From: SIG452 sp045631485
Lineage (GTDB): Bacteria; Bacillota; Clostridia; UMGS1840
Assembly (NCBI GenBank): GCA_045631485.1
Contig: JAZQUU010000042.1
Location: forward strand, 1-9,527
DNA: 9,527 nt
Direction of reading: 5' to 3'
The translations under genes were made by a program, and so were the position numbers. This document shows, one piece after another, positions 1 through 5,710 of the stretch. How positions within the stretch are numbered: the first letter of the stretch is position 1; every line of letters starts with the position of its first letter. The notes under the pieces are model-generated. The model was not told the DNA's origin and searched no databases. It saw only the letters and a program-made list of their open reading frames with translations.

Positions 1-40
1 CTCGACGTCCCGTTGTATTCCTATCCCGCATTGTCATTTC

Positions 41-66
41 GTAGGGGAGGGGTTCCATCCCCTCCC
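41..66. repeat. GTAGGGG-type palindromic intergenic repeat
   Basis: Starts with GTAGGGG and forms a perfect 8-bp hairpin: GGGAGGGG at 45-52, loop TTCCAT, CCCCTCCC at 59-66. The same GTAGGGGAGGGG start recurs at 4592 after the S-layer gene. This indicates a dispersed intergenic family rather than a local regulator. It has no U tract on either side, so it is not an intrinsic terminator. Confidence 0.6.
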
Positions 67-90
67 ACATCATCCCCGCAAGCCTATCTT

Positions 91-118
91 GTAGGGTTGG
101 GCGGTTTCCGACCAACCG
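91..118. repeat. Second GTAGGG-type palindrome
   Basis: Begins GTAGGG and folds as GGTTGG (95-100), CGG, loop TTT, CCG, CCAACC (112-117), with one G/A mismatch between the two helix segments. The GTAGGG start matches the palindromes at 41 and 4592. It looks like a diverged member of the same family placed in tandem. Confidence 0.5.
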
Positions 119-151
119 CAATCGCCACATTCATTCTGCAAGCTTTGAATG

Positions 152-165
152 ATTCATTATTCATT
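152..165. repeat. Two heptamer copies (ATTCATT)
   Basis: Two exact tandem ATTCATT units. Read on the other strand they are AATGAAT, the same heptamer (in another phase) as the six-copy array at 4803-4844. The stretch is too short to stand alone, but the match to the longer array suggests the same intergenic repeat type. Confidence 0.4.
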
Positions 166-226
166 GCTTCCACCCCTCCCGCATTCCTCAACCTATCAAA
201 TCTCACCACATAAAAAGGAGAATCCC

Positions 227-1114
227 ATGCTGAAATATTCCGAATTCCTACGCAACATTTATGGAGAAAAGGTATATAAAATCCCCATCAATACCGGTGG
301 CACCTGCCCCAATCGGGACGGTACCAAAGGGGTGGGCGGTTGCATTTTCTGTTCCGAGGTGGGTGCAGGCTTCGAACTTTTGGATTCCTCGGTGGACATT
401 TCGGAGCAAATCAAAACCAATATGGCGTATATCCGCAAAAAATACAATGCTCACCGCTTCCTCATCTATTTTCAGAATTTCACCGCCACCTATCTGCCCT
501 TGGAAAATTTTCGGCAATATCTTCTAAAAGCCGTGCAGACGGAACATGTTGTGGGCGTGGTGATTTCCACCCGTCCCGACTGTCTGGACGGGGGTCACCT
601 GGACTTGCTTAGCGAGGTAAAACAAAAAGGCTTGGACGTATTTGTCGAACTTGGTCTTCAATCCGCAAACGATGCCACTCTTGCAAAAATCAATCGGGGA
701 CATACCGTTGCCGATTATATTCGGGGAGCCAAGCTGGTGAAAGAGCGTGGCTTTTATCTGGATACCCATCTGATTTTAAACCTTCCCTGGGACAGCGAGG
801 CAGATATTGTTACCGCCGCCAAACTGATGAACGAGGCAGGCACCGATTCGGTGAAGCTTCATTCCCTGCATATTCCCTACGGCACCAAATTATATGATTT
901 ATATCAGGCGGGGGAGATTACCGTTATTTCCAAAGAGGAATATTTTCACCGCTTATACCTCTTTTTAAAGGAATTAAACCCCTCCGTGGCGGTGCAGCGT
1001 CTCTTTTCAAGAGCCTCCAAAGAGGATACCGCTTTTTGCAACTGGCAGACAAGCTGGTGGAAACTTGAGGAAGAATATCATCGCTATGCCGAACAGATGG
1101 AACAAAAAAACTGA
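227..1114 (+). CDS. yhcC: TIGR01212/YhcC-family radical SAM protein
   Basis: A 295-residue cytosolic protein of the YhcC/YtqA (COG1242, TIGR01212) radical SAM family, which is related to Elp3. Its substrate is, to my knowledge, not settled. Radical SAM members bind a 4Fe-4S cluster and cleave S-adenosylmethionine. Residues 24-42 carry the family signature GGTCPNRDGTKGVGGCIFC, with candidate cluster ligands C27, C39 and C42. Further conserved-looking stretches are the STRPDCL segment near residue 112, the VELGLQS segment near 140, and HLILNLPWD and KLHSLHIP in the second half of the barrel. The ATG at 227 is chosen because AAAGGAG at 214-220 sits 6 nt upstream and the signature starts soon after it. 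An ATG at 149 in the same frame lies in repeat DNA, has no ribosome binding site and adds 26 unrelated residues. No hairpin terminator follows the stop. Family assignment is firm and biochemical role is open. Confidence 0.93.
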   Translation: MLKYSEFLRNIYGEKVYKIPINTGGTCPNRDGTKGVGGCIFCSEVGAGFELLDSSVDISEQIKTNMAYIRKKYNAHRFLIYFQNFTATYLPLENFRQYLLKAVQTEHVVGVVISTRPDCLDGGHLDLLSEVKQKGLDVFVELGLQSANDATLAKINRGHTVADYIRGAKLVKERGFYLDTHLILNLPWDSEADIVTAAKLMNEAGTDSVKLHSLHIPYGTKLYDLYQAGEITVISKEEYFHRLYLFLKELNPSVAVQRLFSRASKEDTAFCNWQTSWWKLEEEYHRYAEQMEQKN

Positions 1115-1191
1115 AAAATTCCTATTACATTATATATTATATAAGGCGAATGCACCAACATCATATTTTTGGAAAAAAATTAAAAAACATC

Positions 1192-1220
1192 TTGACAAAT
1201 TTAAAAAAACAGAGTATAAT
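1192..1220 (+). promoter_or_regulatory. Sigma-A promoter P1 upstream of the S-layer gene
   Basis: TTGACA at 1192-1197 and TATAAT at 1215-1220 are separated by exactly 17 nt, a perfect vegetative consensus. The predicted start is near 1227, about 310 nt before the S-layer ATG. No reading frame with a ribosome binding site lies between. P1 would therefore produce either a very long leader or a separate small RNA. Confidence 0.8.
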
Positions 1221-1262
1221 CAGTTGGTTGATATTTCGCCCTTGTATTTTTATGGAACAAAA

Positions 1263-1358
1263 TTGACGATTTTTCGTCAAAAAAGCAGCAGAACGGTGAA
1301 AAAATCAACTTATTTGACCAAACCGTTGCAGGATTGTTACCGAAATATTACTGTTCGG
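1263..1358 (+). other. Structured non-coding stretch between P1 and P2
   Basis: Three stem-loops follow one another downstream of P1. The first is TTGACGA (1263-1269), TTTT, TCGTCAA (1274-1280), a perfect 7-bp hairpin. The second has GC plus AACGGT (1288-1297, two bulged bases) pairing with ACCGTT plus GC (1322-1329), with an inner TCAA/TTGA helix at 1305-1317. The third is CCGAA (1340-1344) with TTCGG (1354-1358). None is followed by a U tract in the plus direction. It could be a small RNA or part of the S-layer mRNA leader. I recognise no known RNA family. Confidence 0.35.
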
Positions 1359-1397
1359 CATAAATTTTACAACTTTGTTACATATAAATTGATATTA

Positions 1398-1426
1398 TTG
1401 ACAAACACTTTTTTATCTGCTAAAAT
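1398..1426 (+). promoter_or_regulatory. Sigma-A promoter P2 of the S-layer gene
   Basis: TTGACA at 1398-1403 and TAAAAT at 1421-1426, spacer 17 nt. The predicted start is near 1433, giving a leader of about 105 nt. Its position and strength make it the likely main promoter of a very highly expressed surface protein. Confidence 0.8.
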
Positions 1427-1439
1427 GTCACCATAGGAT

Positions 1440-1476
1440 ACCCCTCAGAAGGGATAATTCTATCAACGGGGTTTTT
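1440..1476 (+). promoter_or_regulatory. Possible attenuator in the S-layer leader
   Basis: ACCCC at 1440-1444 can pair with GGGGT at 1468-1472, which is followed by a run of U (1472-1476). This is a terminator-like arrangement enclosing a small GATA/TATC hairpin at 1453-1464. The same C run can instead pair locally (CCCT 1442-1445 with AGGG 1450-1453), so the two folds exclude each other. The outer stem is only 5 bp, so this may instead be a stabilising leader structure. Confidence 0.25.
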
Positions 1477-1537
1477 AAGAGCTCCGCCCGAAATTGTAAA
1501 AAAAAAATTTATATATTATTTTTAGGAGGACATCCAA

Positions 1538-4405
1538 ATGAAACTGTCTAAAGTTTTATCCTTAGTATTAGCAGTTGTAATGCTGTTCGGTATGCAGACT
1601 TTCGCATTTACCGACGTTGCAGCTACTGCTAACTACGCAGAAGCTGTTCAGGTTCTGTCCGCTCTTAACATCATCAATGGTTATGAAGACGGCACTTTCA
1701 AACCTGAAGGCAAAATCACTAGAGCAGAATACTCTGCAATCGTTTGCAGAATTCTGGACATGGGCGATGCAGGCGCTAACCAGGTTGGCGGCTACTTCAC
1801 CGACGTTGAAGCTGATCACTGGGCATCCGGTTACATCGCTACCGCTTCTCAGTTAGGTATCGTTAACGGTATGGGCGATGGTACTTTCGCTCCTTCCGCA
1901 GAAGTTACCTACGAACAGGCTGTTGCTATGTTAGTTCGTGCTTTAGGTTACGAAAGAAAAGCTCAGTCCATGGGCGGTTACCCCACCGGTTACATGATGA
2001 TTGCTAATCAGGAATCCATCACCGTTGGTACCTCTAACACCGCTGGCGGCGCAGCTAGATCTACCGTTGCAAGATTAACTTACAACGCTCTGACTGTTCC
2101 CATGATGGACCAGGTATCCTGGGGTTCTGATGAAGAATTCAAACCCATCGCTACTCAGTCTTTACTGTTCACCAAACTGAACGCAATCAAAGCTGAAGTT
2201 ACTTTCGACACTGTTCCTTTAAACAAAACCGAAACTAACGCTAACGTTACCATTTATGAATCCAAAATGGACAAAGTTTCTCAGGCTAACTACAACTTCA
2301 GCACTACTGTTTCTGGCGTTGTATACAACTACATCACTCAACCTGTTAAAATCAACGGCGTTGATTTAACCGGTTTACAGGGCTTAACCGCTACTGCTAT
2401 TATCGACAAAACTGAAGCTGACGAATGGAAACTGATTACCGTTGTTACTAAAACCGGTAAAAACGTTGAAGTTACCGTTGACCCCGCTATGTTAGTAAAT
2501 GCTAACAACAGTGGTTATGTAGAATACTACAAAACCAACGATGACGACAGAGCTTCTAAATTAAAATTAGACACTACCTTAAAAGGTTACATTAACTTAG
2601 AACAGTCTACTTACGCTGCTGCAACTACTGCTAACGCTGCTAACGTTGCATTCAGATTCGTTGATACCGATAACAACGGTGCATACGACACTGTATTCAC
2701 TGATAGAGAATTAGTATTCGTTGTTGGTAATGTTAACACCAACTCCAACAAGATTTTCAGATCTACTGATTCTAACGCTCTGACCACCTTTACTGGTGCT
2801 TCCATCACCTTAGATCCTGAAAACGACAACTTAGCTTGGTCTATCAAAGATGCTGAAGGTAATGCTATCGAATTAGCTGATATCAAAGCTGGCGACATCG
2901 TAGCTGTTAAAACCTCTATCGTAGGTTCTGACACTTACTACGATATCACCGTTTCCAACGCTGTTGTTGAAGGTGTTATTACTGAAACCTACACCGAAAT
3001 CGCTAAAGTTGGTGGCGCTACCTTAAACAAATTCAAAATCGGCGATGCTGATTACACTCTGTTGAACAACGGTACCATGACTCCCGGTGATTCCATCACT
3101 GCAAAAGTTTACGGCGACAAAGTTGTTTCTTACACTGTTGCTGAAGGCGTTACCAACTTCGGTATGGTAATCGCAGCTAACAGAGCTGAAGACTTCGGCG
3201 TAACCTATCAGTTACAGGTATTAACTCAGAAGGGTGAAATCGCTACCTTTAACTTTGCTGAAAAAGTTAACGGTACTACTTGGACCTCTACTACTCATTC
3301 TTCTACCGCTGCATTAGCAACTGCATTCCCTGTTGGCGATATCATCGCTTACGAACTGAACAAAGATGGCGAAATCAAAGCTATCGACGTTGAAACCGGT
3401 TATGTTGCAGCTTCTGCAAACGTATTAGATACCACCGATAAAATTGCTTCCAACGTTACTTCTCAGTACAAAGAATCTTCTGAAAAATTAGGTTCTTACT
3501 ACATCACCGATAACACTGTATTCTTTGCAACTGAAACTGCTAAAGCTTCTATCACCAAAGAAAACATCGGTATGGCTTCCAAAGACATCTTTGCAGAAGA
3601 CACCAACTACAACTATTCCGTAGTTTACAATTCTGACAAAGAAGCTGTAGCTGTTGTATTAATCGCTGTATCTAACCAGATCGATTACACCACCTACCCC
3701 ATGGCTATTACCAAAACCGCTACCGTTACCGTTGAAGGCGAAACCAGAACTAAACTGTTCGGTTATGTAAACGGCGAAGAAACCGAAATCATCGTTGCTG
3801 AAAACGCAGACGCTACCGTTACCGGTTTAACCGTTGGCGATATCGCTCTGTACTCCTTAAACGCTGCTGGCGAAATGGTTAAAGCTTACACCTTAGCTGA
3901 CAAAACCACTGCTGGTTTCGTAGTTAAAGCTAACTATGCTGCAGATGATGCTGATACTGATGCTGCAGGTAACTTAGTAACCTTAAGCACCACCAACACC
4001 ACTGCTACTGGTTGTATGAGCGTTGGCGCTGCTGAAACCTTAAAAGGCTTCGGTGCTGCTGGTAAAGCTTACAAAGTACAGGGTAACTTACTGAGATTAG
4101 TAAAAGCTGCTGACTACGCTGCTACCTTTGATGGTACTGCAGACGGTAGCGTTAGAGATTACACCAACGTTACCGATGAAGACAGAATCCAGGATTACAC
4201 TGTAAACGCTAACGCAGTTGCTTACTTATACGACTGTGCTACCAACAAATACACCGTTACCACTCTGTTAGATGCTGAAACTGATTACTCCACCATGGAT
4301 GCTCAGCATGATAATCAGATCGATAACGATGACTTAGTATACGTTTACAACTTCGATGGCGAAACCTCTCTGGTTCTGATCGTTGACGTTGCTAGCGACA
4401 ACTAA
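1538..4405 (+). CDS. Secreted S-layer protein with three SLH domains
   Basis: A 955-residue exported protein, probably the main S-layer subunit, anchored to the wall through SLH domains that in this family bind secondary cell wall polysaccharide. Residues 1-23 form a Sec signal peptide (lysines, hydrophobic core, likely cleavage after TFA at 23). SLH1 spans about 24-73 (NGYEDGTFKPEGKITRAEY), SLH2 about 87-136 (GMGDGTFAP), and a degenerate SLH3 about 147-188 (GGYPTGYMMIA, then RSTVARLTYNAL). The rest looks beta-rich and has recurring GD-x-hydrophobic modules near residues 452, 517, 600, 767 and 932. AGGAGGA at 1524-1530 sits 7 nt before the ATG. Codon use is strongly biased: nearly every arginine is AGA (one CGT, residue 134), unlike neighbouring genes, which fits very high expression. 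Two sigma-A promoters precede it and a strong terminator follows, so it is monocistronic. I cannot assign the C-terminal part to a named domain. Confidence 0.93.
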   Translation: MKLSKVLSLVLAVVMLFGMQTFAFTDVAATANYAEAVQVLSALNIINGYEDGTFKPEGKITRAEYSAIVCRILDMGDAGANQVGGYFTDVEADHWASGYIATASQLGIVNGMGDGTFAPSAEVTYEQAVAMLVRALGYERKAQSMGGYPTGYMMIANQESITVGTSNTAGGAARSTVARLTYNALTVPMMDQVSWGSDEEFKPIATQSLLFTKLNAIKAEVTFDTVPLNKTETNANVTIYESKMDKVSQANYNFSTTVSGVVYNYITQPVKINGVDLTGLQGLTATAIIDKTEADEWKLITVVTKTGKNVEVTVDPAMLVNANNSGYVEYYKTNDDDRASKLKLDTTLKGYINLEQSTYAAATTANAANVAFRFVDTDNNGAYDTVFTDRELVFVVGNVNTNSNKIFRSTDSNALTTFTGASITLDPENDNLAWSIKDAEGNAIELADIKAGDIVAVKTSIVGSDTYYDITVSNAVVEGVITETYTEIAKVGGATLNKFKIGDADYTLLNNGTMTPGDSITAKVYGDKVVSYTVAEGVTNFGMVIAANRAEDFGVTYQLQVLTQKGEIATFNFAEKVNGTTWTSTTHSSTAALATAFPVGDIIAYELNKDGEIKAIDVETGYVAASANVLDTTDKIASNVTSQYKESSEKLGSYYITDNTVFFATETAKASITKENIGMASKDIFAEDTNYNYSVVYNSDKEAVAVVLIAVSNQIDYTTYPMAITKTATVTVEGETRTKLFGYVNGEETEIIVAENADATVTGLTVGDIALYSLNAAGEMVKAYTLADKTTAGFVVKANYAADDADTDAAGNLVTLSTTNTTATGCMSVGAAETLKGFGAAGKAYKVQGNLLRLVKAADYAATFDGTADGSVRDYTNVTDEDRIQDYTVNANAVAYLYDCATNKYTVTTLLDAETDYSTMDAQHDNQIDNDDLVYVYNFDGETSLVLIVDVASDN

Positions 4406-4435
4406 TCAATAGTTTGTCTCTGACAAAACCTAATA

Positions 4436-4467
4436 AAAGGGTTGTTCCTTCGGGAACAACCCTTTTT
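4436..4467 (+). terminator. Rho-independent terminator of the S-layer gene
   Basis: A perfect 13-bp stem (AAAGGGTTGTTCC at 4436-4448 with its complement at 4453-4465) closed by a C(UUCG)G tetraloop and ending in five U. It lies 31 nt after the S-layer stop. The A run on its 5' side makes it potentially bidirectional. A smaller TTTGTC/GACAAA hairpin (4413-4427) precedes it. Confidence 0.95.
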
Positions 4468-4498
4468 GTTTTCCCCTTATTGTCAGATGCCGTCAAAT

Positions 4499-4542
4499 GC
4501 CTCGCCCTTTGGGAGAGGTGGCACCGAAGGTGACGGAGAGGG
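4499..4542 (+). repeat. Two-hairpin intergenic repeat, copy C
   Basis: Hairpin 1 pairs CCTCGCCC (4500-4507) with GGGAGAGG (4511-4518), one mismatch. Hairpin 2 is CACC-GAA-GGTG (4522-4532). It ends GGAGAGGG. The layout and the segments GGAGAG, TGACxGAGAGG and the order of the hairpins match the copies at 4673-4717 (opposite strand) and 5022-5068. It holds no plausible gene. Confidence 0.5.
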
Positions 4543-4590
4543 AAAAAAGATTCCTCACTCCGTTCAGAATAACAAACTTTTACACAACAT

Positions 4591-4669
4591 CGTAGGGGAG
4601 GGGCTTGCTCCTCCCGTGTTGGATTACCGATAAACCCCATCGGGCGGGGACAGAGCCACTGCCCCTACA
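4591..4669. repeat. GTAGGGG...CCCCTAC palindromic element
   Basis: Terminal inverted repeats GTAGGGG (4592-4598) and CCCCTAC (4662-4668) bound a 77-bp element. Inside is a GGAGG/CCTCC hairpin (GGGGCTTGCTCC region, about 4597-4615). The left end matches the palindrome at 41-66. There is no coding potential and no U tract, so this is a dispersed palindromic repeat. Confidence 0.55.
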
Positions 4670-4672
4670 AAG

Positions 4673-4717
4673 ACCTCTCAGTCAGCTAAAGCTGACAGCT
4701 CTCCTAAAAGGAGAGCC
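4673..4717 (-). repeat. Two-hairpin intergenic repeat, copy A
   Basis: On the plus strand, GTCAGC-TAAA-GCTGAC (4681-4696) is followed by GCTCTCC-TAAAA-GGAGAGC (4698-4716). In reverse complement it aligns end to end with the copies at 4499 and 5022. The second hairpin is followed by CTTTTTATTTT on the plus strand, so this copy could also act as a backup terminator for transcripts leaving the S-layer gene. Confidence 0.6.
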
Positions 4718-4735
4718 TTTTTATTTTGTGCACCC

Positions 4736-4798
4736 ATCTTGCCCCCCTTGCCTAAAGGGGGGGACAGAAATCCTTCAGGATTTCAGGGGGGATAAGAT
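4736..4798. repeat. C/G-run palindromic intergenic repeat
   Basis: The outer arms ATCTT-g-CCCCCC (4736-4747) and GGGGGG-at-AAGAT (4786-4798) are inverted repeats. Inside are CCCCCCTT-loop-AAGGGGGG (4742-4762), which competes with the outer pairing, and a perfect GAAATCC-TTCA-GGATTTC hairpin (4767-4784). It is a non-coding palindrome of the dispersed type. Confidence 0.5.
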
Positions 4799-4802
4799 TC
4801 AA

Positions 4803-4844
4803 TGAATAGTGAATAATGAATAGTGAATAATGAATAATGAATAA
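4803..4844. repeat. Six-copy TGAATAR heptamer array
   Basis: Six uninterrupted 7-bp units: TGAATAG, TGAATAA, TGAATAG, TGAATAA, TGAATAA, TGAATAA. The minus strand reads as an open frame with a repeating peptide. That follows from the 7-nt period, which returns to frame every 21 nt, and does not indicate a gene. Such arrays can vary in copy number by slippage. Confidence 0.85.
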
Positions 4845-4959
4845 TTTCGGTGGCATCAAATCTTGCATTCTGATACACATAACGGGTGCCCTCGTCAGAG
4901 AGAGCCTGAGATTGCAACCTGCAGAACTATGAACCATTTTGGTGGCACACATTGTGTGC
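4844..4959 (+). ncRNA. Possible decayed T-box-like leader fragment
   Basis: The order of motifs recalls a T-box riboswitch: CACATAACGGGTGCCC, then TCAGAGAGAGCC (compare the AGAGAG motif of stem I), a TTGCAACC stretch, TATGAACC, and TTGGTGGCAC (compare the TGGNACC of the antiterminator). ATTTYGGTGGCA occurs twice, at 4844-4855 and 4936-4947. No specifier region, clear stem III or terminator is present, and no tRNA synthetase or amino-acid gene follows. If it is a T-box relic it is non-functional. The 3' end forms GCACAC-ATT-GTGTGC (4945-4959). Confidence 0.25.
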
Positions 4960-5021
4960 ATAAATTACCTTATGATATGCATACATATATAGAAAATATC
5001 CAATACTTAATATAAAATTAT

Positions 5022-5068
5022 GGCTTCTCCTTGAGGAGAAGCTGTCACGATAGTGACTGATGAAGTGT
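5022..5068 (+). repeat. Two-hairpin intergenic repeat, copy B
   Basis: GCTTCTCC-TTGA-GGAGAAGC (5023-5042), a perfect 8-bp stem, then GTCAC-GATA-GTGAC (5044-5057). It aligns with copies A (reverse complement) and C. Where the bases differ from copy A, both sides of each stem differ together, so pairing is kept. Confidence 0.6.
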
Positions 5069-5069
5069 A

Positions 5070-5085
5070 GGTTGCGAATGCAACC
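5070..5085. repeat. Perfect 6-bp hairpin after copy B
   Basis: GGTTGC (5070-5075), loop GAAT, GCAACC (5080-5085). It lies directly after repeat copy B and may be an extension of that element. No U tract follows. Confidence 0.4.
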
Positions 5086-5107
5086 GTCAGAAAAATATTT
5101 GATTCCG

Positions 5108-5137
5108 TTGACACCTCCGAGTTTTGCTTCCTAAAAC
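5108..5137 (+). promoter_or_regulatory. Candidate promoter for tspO
   Basis: TTGACA at 5108-5113 and a weak TAAAAC at 5132-5137, spacer 18 nt. The -35 is perfect and the -10 matches four of six positions. It would give a leader of about 95 nt containing a stem with one bulged base (CCTTTCCCG with CGGGAAGG, 5141-5162). It is the best promoter candidate near this gene, but tentative. Confidence 0.35.
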
Positions 5138-5239
5138 CTACCTTTCCCGGAAATCGGGAAGGCCGATTGAATTCTTAAAAACAATTAAAATCAAAAAATA
5201 AATGAAAGGCGGAAGGTGACTTCCGAAACAGGTGATGTT

Positions 5240-5710
5240 ATGGCAGAATCCCCAAAAAAAATGAAAAAAACGGGTTGGCTTATTGGTCTAATCACGTTGG
5301 CAACCGCAATTATCGGCGGACTGTTTTCTATGAATTCTTCTGAATTTTATGACACATTAGTCCGTCCGCCTCTGGCACCGCCGTCTGCGGTATTTCCCAT
5401 TGTGTGGGGAATTTTATATGTGGCGATGGCGGTTTCGTTGGTATTGTATCTGAATAAAAACGCCGATGATGCCAAGGCATTTTGGCTTTATGCGGCAAAT
5501 CTTTTTTTGAATGCCGCCTGGCCGCTTTTTTTCTTTACCCTCCAAAATGTGGGCGCGGCACTTTTCATTTTAGTGGCAATGATTGCGGTGAATCTGTTTC
5601 TTTTGGGCAAATTAAAGAGCGAGAAATTGGCGTTTTATCTGTATCTGCCTTATCTTTTGTGGCAACTGTTTGCCTTTTATCTGAACCTGGGTGTTCTTCT
5701 TTTAAACTAA
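5240..5710 (+). CDS. tspO: TspO/MBR family integral membrane protein
   Basis: A 156-residue protein of the TspO/MBR (peripheral benzodiazepine receptor-like) family, membrane proteins that bind tetrapyrroles and related ligands. The bacterial role varies and is not set by this context. Five hydrophobic segments fit the family fold. Conserved-type stretches are RPPLAPPSAVFPIVWGILY after the first helix, FLNAAWPLFFF in the middle, and LPYLLWQLFAFYLNLG near the end. The length is normal for the family. I choose ATG 5240 because AGGTGAT (5230-5236) is complementary to the 16S tail in a register that places the Shine-Dalgarno core 7 nt away. A GTG at 5216 would add eight residues and has a poorly spaced site. 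A GGAAG-GTGA-CTTCC hairpin (5211-5224) sits just upstream. It ends 9 bp inside the convergent ylbJ gene, with no room for separate terminators. Confidence 0.88.
   Translation: MAESPKKMKKTGWLIGLITLATAIIGGLFSMNSSEFYDTLVRPPLAPPSAVFPIVWGILYVAMAVSLVLYLNKNADDAKAFWLYAANLFLNAAWPLFFFTLQNVGAALFILVAMIAVNLFLLGKLKSEKLAFYLYLPYLLWQLFAFYLNLGVLLLN

Noticed and set aside
13..213. 66-codon plus-strand open frame
   Set aside because: It is made of the GTAGGG palindromes and the heptamer repeat, has no ribosome binding site and ends just before the true start of the radical SAM gene.
1263..1280. TTGACGA/TCGTCAA hairpin as a terminator of the radical SAM gene
   Set aside because: On the plus strand it is followed by A, not U, and lies beyond promoter P1; it could at most act weakly on the minus strand.
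1065..1436. 123-codon plus-strand open frame after the radical SAM gene
   Set aside because: It begins inside the radical SAM gene, spans two consensus promoters and several stem-loops, and has AT-driven composition with no recognisable domain.
4392..4640. 82-codon minus-strand frame with a SERSEES-like peptide
   Set aside because: It runs through the S-layer terminator and repeat copy C; the peptide is a translation of intergenic repeat DNA.
4803..4844. Short CRISPR array
   Set aside because: The units are 7 bp with no spacers and no cas genes nearby.
4752..4961. 69-codon minus-strand frame with a repeated FIIHYSL peptide
   Set aside because: The peptide repeat is the heptamer array read in frame (three heptamers equal seven codons), not a protein.
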